A DNA stretch of 64,000 nucleotides, taken from Pseudorhizobium tarimense. GTDB taxonomy: Bacteria; Pseudomonadota; Alphaproteobacteria; Rhizobiales; Rhizobiaceae. Position numbers and translations under genes: made by a program. Under the pieces are notes generated by a model. That model was not told the DNA's origin. It was given only the letters and a program-made list of their open reading frames with translations, and did no database searches. The DNA is taken from the NCBI RefSeq assembly GCF_022968135.1, contig NZ_JALJRA010000009.1:62001-126000 (forward strand), given 5' to 3'. Shown here piece after piece: positions 56,821 to 64,000 of the stretch. Every line of letters begins with the position of its first letter. Position 1 is the stretch's first letter.

Positions 56821-59166
56821 ATGGCAGATTTTGTTGCGGTGATCCGCCGCGCCGTCGACGGTCTGGCGAAGAACACGCCGGAGATGCGCGAAAAGGTGTA
56901 CGACAAGGCACGCGGCGCGGTTCGGCGGCAGCTGGAGAACATGAAGCCGGCGCCACCGGAATCGATGCTTCAGCGGCAGATGGAAAAGCTGGAAGCGGCG
57001 ATCGTCTCGGTCGAGGCGGAGCATGAGGAGGCCTTGCCTGCGGTTGAGCCCGTAACGGCGCCGATCGTTGCATCGGAACCGGATTATGAAGAGGCGCCGT
57101 ACGAAGCGCCTGCTGCCGCCGAGGCGTATGACCGTCCCTCCGAAGAGGCTTACGAGCCCGAGGCTTCCGTTCCGGCACAGTGGCCGGAGGAAGACCGCGC
57201 CGCTGCTGCACCTGAGGAGGTCTACGCCGCCCCGGAAGCGCCGCAGACTTTTGCGCAAGAACAAGAACCCGCATCCTACGCCGAGCCTGCCTTCGAACAG
57301 CAGGACGAGCCACCCTACGAGCCGTCTGCTGCCGATCACGAGCCGGTCTCCGACCAGCATGACGATCAGTCTGCCGCTGACGAAGGCCTGGTCGCACCAG
57401 TCCATGGCGCAGACGAAAGTTGGCCACCTCGGGAAGAGGCTGAGACCTACGCCGGTGGCGTGCATGACGGCAATCATGTATCGGATGCCTCCTTCGAGGA
57501 TAGGACCGCTCCAGAACCTCTCGGTATCTGGCCGACATCAGACGCAGACCAGCCGCAGGACGAACGCTCGGTAGAGGCCGTACCGGGCGAACAGCATGAC
57601 TGGACGGTCACTGAGCCTGCCCCCAACGAGTCGGAGGTCGTTGCGCCATCCTGGGAAGACGAACGCCAGGAACTGGCTGCTCCCGCAGCTGACGACAGCT
57701 GGCAATGGCCGGAGGAGCAGCCCGCACAGGCAGAAGCCGCCTGGCAGGACGTTCCCGACCTGACGCCGGAGCCCGCTTCATCGGCGGTGCCCGAGACTGT
57801 CGACGCCCATTTCGACCAGGAAACGCGTGCCAGCGTCTCTTCAGTCCGCATGCCTTCAACAGATGATTTCCTGCCGTTCGGCCAGCCGCAGGCGGCTCAC
57901 GAGCATCCTGGGCATGACAGCTTCGAAGAAGCACTCCGGGTTCCGGGCGATTCCGCAGCCGCCGCTGCTTCCCCCGCTGCGAAGGATCCGTGGGAGGATA
58001 TCGAGGAGCTGATTGGTTACAATCAAAACGCGATGCCGGCCGGCGGCGCGGCGTCGAACGCAGACGATATGGTTAAGGATGCGGACATGGTTCCGCCTCC
58101 GCCGCGTCCCTACCGAGTAGCGCCGAAGAAGCGTAATTATACGGCACCAATTCTGGCACTGATCGGCCTGATCATCGTCGCCGCAGGCGGTTACGCGCTG
58201 TGGCTGAACCGCGATGTGCTGAGTGAAGTCGTCGGCCTCGCAGGAGAAGAGCCTACGGCAGTCGCACCTTCGGGGGAGGCTGCCGATGGCATCATAGAAG
58301 AGCCGACGGCGACCGCAGGCGATGACGCTGCTCCGGCAGAGCAGACGGCAACCGATACTGAAGCGACCGCTCCGGCCACACCTGAGGTTGCCGCCAGCAA
58401 CAAATTCACGCAGCGCCTTCTTCCTGACGGCACGGAAGTGGATCAGGGACCGGGGCCGGCCGATGGTGCAGGTTCGGGCCAGTCTGTTGCCCAGCTGAAT
58501 GCGCCGCCTTCCTCTCCGGCTGAAGCCGGAGATGCAGGTGCCTCCGCTGCACCGGCCGGTGAAGCCGCCCCGACGGCAACCCCTGCCGACACGGCAGCAT
58601 TGTCAGGGGAGAAGATGTTCCTCTACGAAGAGCGTGTCGGGCAGACGGCGCCGACGGCGATCGAAGGTGCTGTCTCCTGGTCTCTGCAGCGCGAAGCCAA
58701 TGCCAACGGCGTTCAGGAGCCGGTGGTGCAGGGACGGGTGAACATTCCGGGACGCGGTCTGACGGCGCTGATCACCTTCAAGCGCAATACGGATGCCTCG
58801 CTTCCCGCCAGCCATCTGGTTGAAGTGGTCTTTGCCGTGCCGCCGGGCTTTGAGGGCGGTGCGATCGACAGCGTTCAGCGGATCGCTATGAAGCAGACGG
58901 AACAGGATCGGGGTGACGCCCTGATCGCGGTGCCGGCCAAGATCACCGACGACTTCCACATGATCGCGCTCAACGACTTTCCCGATGCGCGCGCAACCAA
59001 TCTCGAACTGCTGCGGACGCGCAATTGGATGGACATTCCGGTAACCTACCGCAACGGGCGCCGGGCGCTTCTCACCCTGCAGAAGGGTGAAGAGGGCACG
59101 CAAACCTTCAACGAAGCCATCCGCGAATGGCAATCGTTGAGCAACGATGGGAATACCGGCCAGTAG
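56821..59166 (+). CDS. 781-aa single-span membrane protein, mostly disordered
   Basis: The protein has four parts. A helical N-terminus (MADFVAVIRRAVDGLAKNTP.., to about residue 65). A long acidic Glu/Pro/Ala/Trp-rich disordered region (about 70-430). One membrane span, YTAPILALIGLIIVAAGGYA (about 440-460). A second Ala/Thr/Pro-rich linker and a folded C-terminal domain (about 600-770, AVSWSLQREANANGV.., ending AIREWQSLSNDG). Charges suggest a cytoplasmic N-terminus and a periplasmic C-domain. I recognise only weak similarity to uncharacterised rhizobial transmembrane proteins. It lies between purA and rpoH. Confidence 0.82.
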   Translation: MADFVAVIRRAVDGLAKNTPEMREKVYDKARGAVRRQLENMKPAPPESMLQRQMEKLEAAIVSVEAEHEEALPAVEPVTAPIVASEPDYEEAPYEAPAAAEAYDRPSEEAYEPEASVPAQWPEEDRAAAAPEEVYAAPEAPQTFAQEQEPASYAEPAFEQQDEPPYEPSAADHEPVSDQHDDQSAADEGLVAPVHGADESWPPREEAETYAGGVHDGNHVSDASFEDRTAPEPLGIWPTSDADQPQDERSVEAVPGEQHDWTVTEPAPNESEVVAPSWEDERQELAAPAADDSWQWPEEQPAQAEAAWQDVPDLTPEPASSAVPETVDAHFDQETRASVSSVRMPSTDDFLPFGQPQAAHEHPGHDSFEEALRVPGDSAAAAASPAAKDPWEDIEELIGYNQNAMPAGGAASNADDMVKDADMVPPPPRPYRVAPKKRNYTAPILALIGLIIVAAGGYALWLNRDVLSEVVGLAGEEPTAVAPSGEAADGIIEEPTATAGDDAAPAEQTATDTEATAPATPEVAASNKFTQRLLPDGTEVDQGPGPADGAGSGQSVAQLNAPPSSPAEAGDAGASAAPAGEAAPTATPADTAALSGEKMFLYEERVGQTAPTAIEGAVSWSLQREANANGVQEPVVQGRVNIPGRGLTALITFKRNTDASLPASHLVEVVFAVPPGFEGGAIDSVQRIAMKQTEQDRGDALIAVPAKITDDFHMIALNDFPDARATNLELLRTRNWMDIPVTYRNGRRALLTLQKGEEGTQTFNEAIREWQSLSNDGNTGQ

Positions 59167-59171
59167 CCAAC

Positions 59172-59203
59172 AAAAAACCGGCGGAGCGATCCGCCGGTTT
59201 TTT
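59172..59203. terminator. Bidirectional terminator between the 781-aa gene and rpoH
   Basis: AAAAAACCGGCGGA and TCCGCCGGTTTTTT form a perfect 14-bp stem with a GCGA loop, flanked by As and Ts, serving both convergent genes. Confidence 0.9.
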
Positions 59204-59222
59204 CATCGAGATTTTCTGACGC

Positions 59223-60125
59223 TTAGGCGTCGACGACGCGAAGAGCCTGGGCCTGAGCAAGCGCTTCCTTCTGCACCGCGTCCTGCACCTTCTCGAACGC
59301 TCTCACCTCTATCTGGCGCACGCGCTCGCGGCTGATGTCGAACTCCGATGACAGCTCTTCCAGCGTGATCGGGTCGTCGGCCAAACGCCGGGCCTCAAAG
59401 ATGCGCCGCTCGCGGTCGTTGAGCACGCCCATCGCCTTTGAGAGCATGCGCCGGCGGGTGTCGAGCTCGTCCTGCTCGATCAACACCTGCTCCTGGCTTT
59501 CGTGCTCGTCGACGAGCCAGTCCTGCCACTGCCCGGATTCACCTTCGGTGGCGCGGATCGGCGCGTTCAGCGAGGCATCGCCGGATAGTCGGCGGTTCAT
59601 CGAGACGACTTCTTCTTCCGAAACGTTCAGCTTGGTGGCGATCTCCGCCACCTGTTCCGGCTTCAGGTCGCCTTCGTCGATCGCCTGGATGCGGCCCTTG
59701 AGCCGGCGCAGGTTGAAGAAGAGCCGCTTCTGGTTGGCGGTCGTCCCCATCTTCACCAGAGACCAGGACCGCAGGATGTATTCCTGGATCGAGGCCTTGA
59801 TCCACCACATCGCATACGTGGCCAGACGGAAGCCGCGCTCGGGATCGAACTTCTTGACCGCCTGCATCAGTCCGACATTGCCTTCGGAGACGACTTCACC
59901 GATTGGCAGGCCGTAGCCGCGATAGCCCATGGCGATCTTAGCCACGAGACGAAGATGGCTCGTTACTAGTTGATGTGCGGCGTCGCGATCCCCATGTTCG
60001 GCGTAACGCTTGGCGAGCATGTATTCCTGCTGCGGCTCAAGCATGGGGAATTTGCGGATTTCGTCGAGATAGCGGTTGAGACCGCCTTCGCCGGACGTGA
60101 TGGACGGCAATGTATTGCGGGCCAT
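59223..60125 (-). CDS. rpoH: RNA polymerase sigma-32 factor RpoH
   Basis: A 300-aa heat-shock sigma factor. Region 2 has YRGYGLPIGEVVSEGNVGLM and YAMWWIKASIQEYILRSWSLVK. The RpoH box follows as QKRLFFNLRRLK (about residues 131-142), and region 4 ends with LEELSSEFDISRERVRQIEVRAFEKV. The promoter region upstream has CTTGAA and TTATCT elements on the minus strand. Rhizobia usually have two rpoH copies; this one resembles rpoH1 in its purA / rluD context, which is an inference. FtsH, an RpoH protease elsewhere, is at 11-13 kb. Confidence 0.95.
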   Translation of the reverse strand: MARNTLPSITSGEGGLNRYLDEIRKFPMLEPQQEYMLAKRYAEHGDRDAAHQLVTSHLRLVAKIAMGYRGYGLPIGEVVSEGNVGLMQAVKKFDPERGFRLATYAMWWIKASIQEYILRSWSLVKMGTTANQKRLFFNLRRLKGRIQAIDEGDLKPEQVAEIATKLNVSEEEVVSMNRRLSGDASLNAPIRATEGESGQWQDWLVDEHESQEQVLIEQDELDTRRRMLSKAMGVLNDRERRIFEARRLADDPITLEELSSEFDISRERVRQIEVRAFEKVQDAVQKEALAQAQALRVVDA

Positions 60126-60302
60126 GAAGCACCCCCTTCTGATCTAATCTGGGTTCCCTCGTCACGAGCGACTGGCGCTGAGGCGAACCGTACGGTGTAG
60201 GTCATTGACGACCTCCCACACCGACCCAATTGTCAGATAAGTGCGGCAAAAGGGTGATTCAAGTGATCACGCTAGCGTTATATCATTACAAGTTGGTAAT
60301 GC

Positions 60303-61340
60303 TCAGGCCCCCTGGTGCCCCTGTTCCAGGGCGTCGACCAGTTCCTGCATATCGGCCGGAAGCGGAGCTTCGAATTCCATCACCTCACCAGTGCGCGGAT
60401 GCTCGAACGCCAGAAGATAAGCGTGCAGCGCCTGCCGGTGAAATGCCTTGACGACGGTCTTCGCTGGCTCCGGCAGCAGGTTCGCCTTGGTCCGGAAGCC
60501 GGCGCTATAATCGGGGTCGCCCACGAGGGGGCAACCGATATGGGCCATGTGAACGCGGATCTGGTGCGTTCGGCCGGTCTCCAACTGGCATTCGATGAGC
60601 GAGGCGAGTGCTGTCGCATCTGGCCGCTCGAAGAAGCGCTTAAGGACCTCGTAATGGGTGACGGCTTCGCGCGCGTCGATGCTATCTTCGTGCTTTACCG
60701 CACGTTTCGTGCGGTCACCAGCTCGGCCCAGAGGAGCGTCAATCGTACCCCGCAGCTGCTTCGGCCGGCCCCACACCACCGCCTTATAGGCTCGCTCGAG
60801 TTGGCCTGTGCGGCCATGATCGGCGAACTGCGCAGCGAGATGGCGGTGGGCAGCGTCATTCTTGGCTGCAACCAGGACGCCGCTCGTATCCTTGTCCAGA
60901 CGATGAACAATGCCGGGGCGCCGGACGCCGCCGATCCCCGACAGGCTGTCACCGCAGTGGTAGATCAGGGCATTGACGAGTGTGCCCGTCCAGTTGCCGG
61001 CGCCCGGATGGACGACGAGGCCGGCGGGCTTTGAAATGACAATCAGATCGGCATCCTCGTAGAGCACGTCGAGGGGGATGTTCTCGCCCTGAGGAACGGG
61101 GTCTTCCGGTTCCGGAAGAACGATCTCGACCCGATCTCCGGGCTGCACCTTCTTCTTCGGCTCGGTGCAGACGGCGCCACGCAGAAGGACGGCCCCTTGT
61201 TCGATCAAGCTCTTGATGCGGCTGCGGGAGAAATCGCCTTTCAGCGTGGCGGTCAGCCAGGCATCCAGCCGGCCTTCGGCATCTTCTCCGGCGACCAGCA
61301 CTTTCCTTGGCGGCTCGGCTTGTTTAAAGGGATCGTTCAT
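60303..61340 (-). CDS. rluD: RluD-type 23S rRNA pseudouridine synthase
   Basis: A 345-aa RluA-family enzyme: an S4 RNA-binding domain (GRLDAWLTATLKGDFSRSRIKSLIEQG, short form SRSRIKSLIEQG), then the catalytic HRLDKDTSGVLVAAKNDAAH (Asp about residue 151), and CQLETGRTHQIRVHMAHIGCP. RluD modifies helix 69 of 23S rRNA; RluC or RluA specificity cannot be ruled out. It is convergent with no gene and divergent from the 129-aa membrane protein gene. Confidence 0.9.
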   Translation of the reverse strand: MNDPFKQAEPPRKVLVAGEDAEGRLDAWLTATLKGDFSRSRIKSLIEQGAVLLRGAVCTEPKKKVQPGDRVEIVLPEPEDPVPQGENIPLDVLYEDADLIVISKPAGLVVHPGAGNWTGTLVNALIYHCGDSLSGIGGVRRPGIVHRLDKDTSGVLVAAKNDAAHRHLAAQFADHGRTGQLERAYKAVVWGRPKQLRGTIDAPLGRAGDRTKRAVKHEDSIDAREAVTHYEVLKRFFERPDATALASLIECQLETGRTHQIRVHMAHIGCPLVGDPDYSAGFRTKANLLPEPAKTVVKAFHRQALHAYLLAFEHPRTGEVMEFEAPLPADMQELVDALEQGHQGA

Positions 61341-61373
61341 TCAATGGACCCGACAGCAGCAAGGAAACCCAGC

Positions 61374-61763
61374 ATGGCAAATCCTGATCCCGAGGAACAG
61401 GAAGCACCGCTTGACCCGGCAATGGAAAGGATCCGCCGGAAGATGGTGCTGCTGCAACTCGTTTCGGGCGGGATTTTGTTCGTCTGCTTTATGGCCGTCC
61501 TCGCTGCGGTTGTCTACAAGGTCTCGCAAGGACCGGAAACGGCACCCGTTGCGGCCCTCGGCAATTCCGTTCCCGCCGATCAGCCGCTTGCATCTTCCGT
61601 GACGCTTCCCGAAGGTTTCGACGTTCAGTCTGTTTCCCTATCGGGCAGCCAGATGCTGTTCTATGGCGCGATCGGCGGCCAGCAGAAGGCTCTTGTGTTC
61701 GATCTCAACGTCGGGCGCATCGTTGCTGACGTGACGGTCGTAGGCGCGCGCCAGGGGCTATGA
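61374..61763 (+). CDS. 129-aa membrane-anchored hypothetical protein
   Basis: A 129-aa protein with a polar N-terminus (MANPDPEEQEAPLDPAMERI), one membrane span (LLQLVSGGILFVCFMAVLAAVVY, about residues 26-48) and a small periplasmic beta domain (VTLPEGFDVQSVSLSGSQML, ALVFDLNVGRIVADVTV). The ATG at 61374 has AAGGAA at 8 bases; an ATG at 61344 would add ten residues. It overlaps the methyltransferase start by 4 bases. No named family, though a similar protein is common beside rluD in rhizobia as far as I recall. Confidence 0.75.
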   Translation: MANPDPEEQEAPLDPAMERIRRKMVLLQLVSGGILFVCFMAVLAAVVYKVSQGPETAPVAALGNSVPADQPLASSVTLPEGFDVQSVSLSGSQMLFYGAIGGQQKALVFDLNVGRIVADVTVVGARQGL

Positions 61764-62593
61764 CGGCACCGCGGCATGTGATCCGGATCGAGGACCCCGA
61801 CGATCCGCGGATCGCCGCGTTTCGCAGCATCCGGGAGCGGGACCTGACCGGCCGCGAGAACCGCTTCATTGCGGAAGGCACGGTCGTTCTTCGCATGCTC
61901 GCCGCCGCCCATGCACGGGGAGGGGACTTCGCCGCCGAGAAGCTCCTGCTTCTGGAAAACAGGGTGGCAGGTCTGGCCGAGGAATTGGCAGCGTTTCCTC
62001 CAGACGTCCCCGTGTATGTCGCAAGCGCTTCCGTCCTCGACGCAATTGCTGGTTTTCACCTCCATCGCGGCGTACTGGCGCTTGGGCATCGGCAGACAGT
62101 GGCGAGTCCGGCTGACCTCATCGACCGGCTGCCGGCGTCGGCACTGGTGGTCATGGCGGCCGGCATCTCCAACCACGACAACATCGGTTCGATCTTCCGC
62201 AATGCCGCAGCATTCGGCGCCGACGCGGTGATCATGGACGCAACGTCTTGCGATCCGCTCTACCGCAAGGCGCTGCGCGTGTCCGTTGGTGGGGTTCTGA
62301 AGGTGCCTTATGCACGAAGCGGCAGCATCGAGGAGAACCTCTCGCTTCTTCTCCAGCGCGGTTTCGAGGTCTGGGCGCTATCGCCTGCCGGTCGAGCCGA
62401 GGTGCGGACAATTGCCGCCGCGCCACGGATGGCGCTCATCACCGGAACAGAGGGAAGTGGGCTTCCCTCTGCGATCCTGGATAGGTTCAACACAGCCCGT
62501 ATTGCACAGGCGCCTGGTTTAGACAGCCTTAACGCGGCAACCGCAACCGGCATTGCCCTCTATGAGATTGCACGCGCCCAGGGTCGTCTTTAG
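61760..62593 (+). CDS. SpoU/TrmH-family RNA methyltransferase
   Basis: A 277-aa SPOUT enzyme. An N-terminal substrate-binding region (ENRFIAEGTVVLRMLAAAHA) precedes the trefoil-knot domain with GISNHDNIGSIFRNAAAFGADAVIM (motif 1), RMALITGTEGSGLPSAIL (motif 2, about residues 228-245) and SLNAATATGIALYEIARAQ (motif 3). It transfers methyl from SAM to a ribose of rRNA or tRNA; the exact site is unclear. Coupled to the upstream gene (ATGA). Confidence 0.9.
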   Translation: MTAPRHVIRIEDPDDPRIAAFRSIRERDLTGRENRFIAEGTVVLRMLAAAHARGGDFAAEKLLLLENRVAGLAEELAAFPPDVPVYVASASVLDAIAGFHLHRGVLALGHRQTVASPADLIDRLPASALVVMAAGISNHDNIGSIFRNAAAFGADAVIMDATSCDPLYRKALRVSVGGVLKVPYARSGSIEENLSLLLQRGFEVWALSPAGRAEVRTIAAAPRMALITGTEGSGLPSAILDRFNTARIAQAPGLDSLNAATATGIALYEIARAQGRL

Positions 62594-63792
62594 GCGGGCG
62601 TGGCCGGTTCCTGATCGGCGAGAGCTTTTCGCGCCCGTGCGGCGAGGCTTTCCCGCATCTCGCTTTCGCTTTGGACATTCTCGAGCATCGTCCTGATAGG
62701 AGAGGACGGACCTTCCGCGCGGGCCGTTAGGGCAATCATGGACGCGGCAATGGAGGCCATCTCATCGCGGATGGCAGCATCATTGCCGTCTGATCTTGCC
62801 TTCAGCAAGCGCTCGGAGAGCGCAGTCGCCCTGTTATGGGCGCTGTCTGCCAGGTCGGACAACTCGGGAGAGGCGGCAATGACGGCGGCGATATCCGCCG
62901 GGCCGGAACTCGCGTCGGCGGCAAGCGGCGTCACTTCAACTTCGGAGGCGCCATTCCGCTTGGGCGCGGAGGCTTTTGTGCTGGACTTGCGAGATGCGCG
63001 AGACACTTCGCGGGCTTCCGCTGTTGCCACCTTCAACCTTTCCTTCAGGCGTGCCACCTCCTCGATGCGGCGCTCCAGCGCGTTTTCCTTGTCGGAGCGC
63101 ACCGCAATTTCGCGCGAGAGCTTGTCTTCCAGCCGCAGCGCGCGGTGTTCTTCCTGCGCCAGACGGGCTTCGGCATCCTTGGCGCGAGTGGTCTGCAGCT
63201 TGACGTCGTTGCGCAGGCTCTCCCGCTCATCCCGGAGCGTTGCGATGCGAAACTTGAGGTTCTCGACTTCGGTGTCGCGCGCGGAGAGGTCGATGCGCAG
63301 GTTATCTGCGTCAGCCCTCAGCCTGGAGATTCTGCGCTGAAGTTCCTCGATCTCTATGCCCTTGGCAGCATCGGCTTCTTCTGCGGCTTCGACGGCCGCC
63401 TTCAACTGCTGGATGTAGCTGCCTTCCTGGCGCAGGCGCGCCCTTAAGTCAGCGGCTTCGACATCCATGTCGGCAATCTGCATCTGCAGGTCGTGGTTCT
63501 CGGACTGCAGCCGGCGCGCCTCGTCCGCAAGTCTGTCGTTGCGAAGCCTCAAGGCGACCCCGCTGTCCTTCTCCTGTACCAATTCCTGCTTGGTACGGGC
63601 GTTTTCCGCCGCATAAACGGCGCGCGCCATGTCGCGCTGGGCGCGCACCTCCTGCGGACTGATCGGCAGCGTCGCCTTGATGCGGTTTTCCGTATAGCGG
63701 ACGATGCGCCCATGAACGGCTGGCGCGATCAACATGACGAGCAGGGCAGCGCTGAGGAAACCCAGTCCGAAGAGAAGAGCGAATTGGATCAC
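62590..63792 (-). CDS. 400-aa membrane-anchored coiled-coil protein
   Basis: One N-terminal membrane span (FALLFGLGFLSAALLVMLIA, residues 4-23) is followed by a very long charged coiled coil (about residues 50-260, e.g. LRQEGSYIQQLKAAVEAAEE, LQRRISRLRADADNLRIDLS). A less regular C-terminus (about 270-400) is rich in Ala and Ser. It overlaps the methyltransferase stop by 4 bases on the opposite strand. No family recognised; a scaffold or envelope role is possible. Confidence 0.75.
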   Translation of the reverse strand: MIQFALLFGLGFLSAALLVMLIAPAVHGRIVRYTENRIKATLPISPQEVRAQRDMARAVYAAENARTKQELVQEKDSGVALRLRNDRLADEARRLQSENHDLQMQIADMDVEAADLRARLRQEGSYIQQLKAAVEAAEEADAAKGIEIEELQRRISRLRADADNLRIDLSARDTEVENLKFRIATLRDERESLRNDVKLQTTRAKDAEARLAQEEHRALRLEDKLSREIAVRSDKENALERRIEEVARLKERLKVATAEAREVSRASRKSSTKASAPKRNGASEVEVTPLAADASSGPADIAAVIAASPELSDLADSAHNRATALSERLLKARSDGNDAAIRDEMASIAASMIALTARAEGPSSPIRTMLENVQSESEMRESLAARARKALADQEPATPA

Positions 63793-63940
63793 GACAGGGC
63801 CATCTCGCCGGCTTGGACGCGGGGTGGGGCGGTGAGCCGTTTAAGCACAACCGCGGTGTCCCGGCAAGCGATGCTGAAAGCGCTGGGCCTCATGGCCGGC
63901 ATCTGATCCCCCTTTGTCTTGGGGGCTATAATCCATTGGC

Positions 63941-64000
63941 TTAGAAAGGGTTCCAGGTGGGGGAAGGGGTGAGCTTCAGATAGCCGACATTGATGCCGAG
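63941..64000 (-). CDS. C-terminus of a gene cut by the window end
   Basis: The minus strand reads LGINVGYLKLTPSPTWNPF and then TAA at 63941-63943, open to the window edge. The terminal Phe and alternating pattern would suit an outer-membrane beta-barrel end, but 19 residues are too few to name it. A CCCCC/GGGGG stem just downstream (about 63908-63925) may be its terminator. Confidence 0.5.
   Translation of the reverse strand, partial: LGINVGYLKLTPSPTWNPF

Noticed and set aside
60126-60302. A small gene or RNA in the rluD-rpoH gap
   Set aside because: It holds the rpoH promoter region and leader; I could not support a coding frame or a stable RNA fold.

Overview
The window reads as chromosomal DNA of an alphaproteobacterium of the Rhizobiaceae, most like Sinorhizobium/Ensifer. 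It is GC-rich and densely coded. Supporting features are a sulfolipid sqdB-sqdD-sqdC operon next to ybgC-tolQRAB-pal-cpoB, a long-form serC-serA pair behind a serC-type leader, a purA / rpoH / rluD neighbourhood, and repeated GGAAC-N16-NGTT promoters of the alphaproteobacterial general stress sigma factor. This assignment rests on gene content only; there is no rRNA in the window. I see no phage, insertion sequence, CRISPR array or plasmid gene.

Layout. 0-3 kb (minus): sulfoquinovosyl lipid synthesis. 3.1-9.8 kb (plus): the cell-envelope Tol-Pal system. 9.8-14.7 kb: tilS, ftsH, glmM. 14.9-18.8 kb: an outer-membrane porin-like barrel, then serC and serA. 19-23 kb: a Tim44-domain protein, DUF1810, an MscS channel, mnmA and a tRNA-Met(CAT) with a near-consensus promoter. 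23-31.7 kb: small stress and redox genes (DUF421, HPP-CBS, NUDIX, a frameshifted universal stress protein, a thioredoxin-reductase-like flavoprotein, an SDR, DUF983) and UDP-glucose dehydrogenase. 31.8-43.5 kb: a stress island with a YghA-like SDR, an ndh / 94-aa / CYP152-type P450 operon, two tandem 24-aa membrane peptides, treZ-treY, a metallophosphoesterase / nucleotidyltransferase pair and several small hydrophilic proteins. 43.5-47.3 kb: haem uptake and handling (hutX, an IsdG-like monooxygenase, hmuTUV). 47.3-52.2 kb: DUF454, glyoxalase I, ung, and an MhqO / MhqD-like pair followed by an aldehyde dehydrogenase. 52.2-55.3 kb: a decayed pyruvate-kinase-like gene, a lytic transglycosylase, a degenerate transglutaminase-like protein and a DMT exporter. 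55.4-64 kb: purA, a 781-aa single-span membrane protein, rpoH, an RluD-type pseudouridine synthase, a SpoU methyltransferase and a coiled-coil membrane protein. The last 60 bases carry the C-terminus of another gene.

The strongest pattern not explained by gene calls is promoter-level. At least ten copies of GGAAC-N16-NGTT (equal to GGAAC-N18-TT, the RpoE2/EcfG motif) lie upstream of genes, nine of them between 27.1 and 42.9 kb. They face trehalose synthesis, short-chain dehydrogenases, the two 24-aa peptides and the small hydrophilic proteins. This suggests a physically clustered general-stress regulon that includes several undescribed very small proteins. Damaged genes are the universal stress protein (one frameshift), the pyruvate-kinase-like gene (5' truncation, stop and frameshifts) and probably a small exported protein downstream of ybgC.
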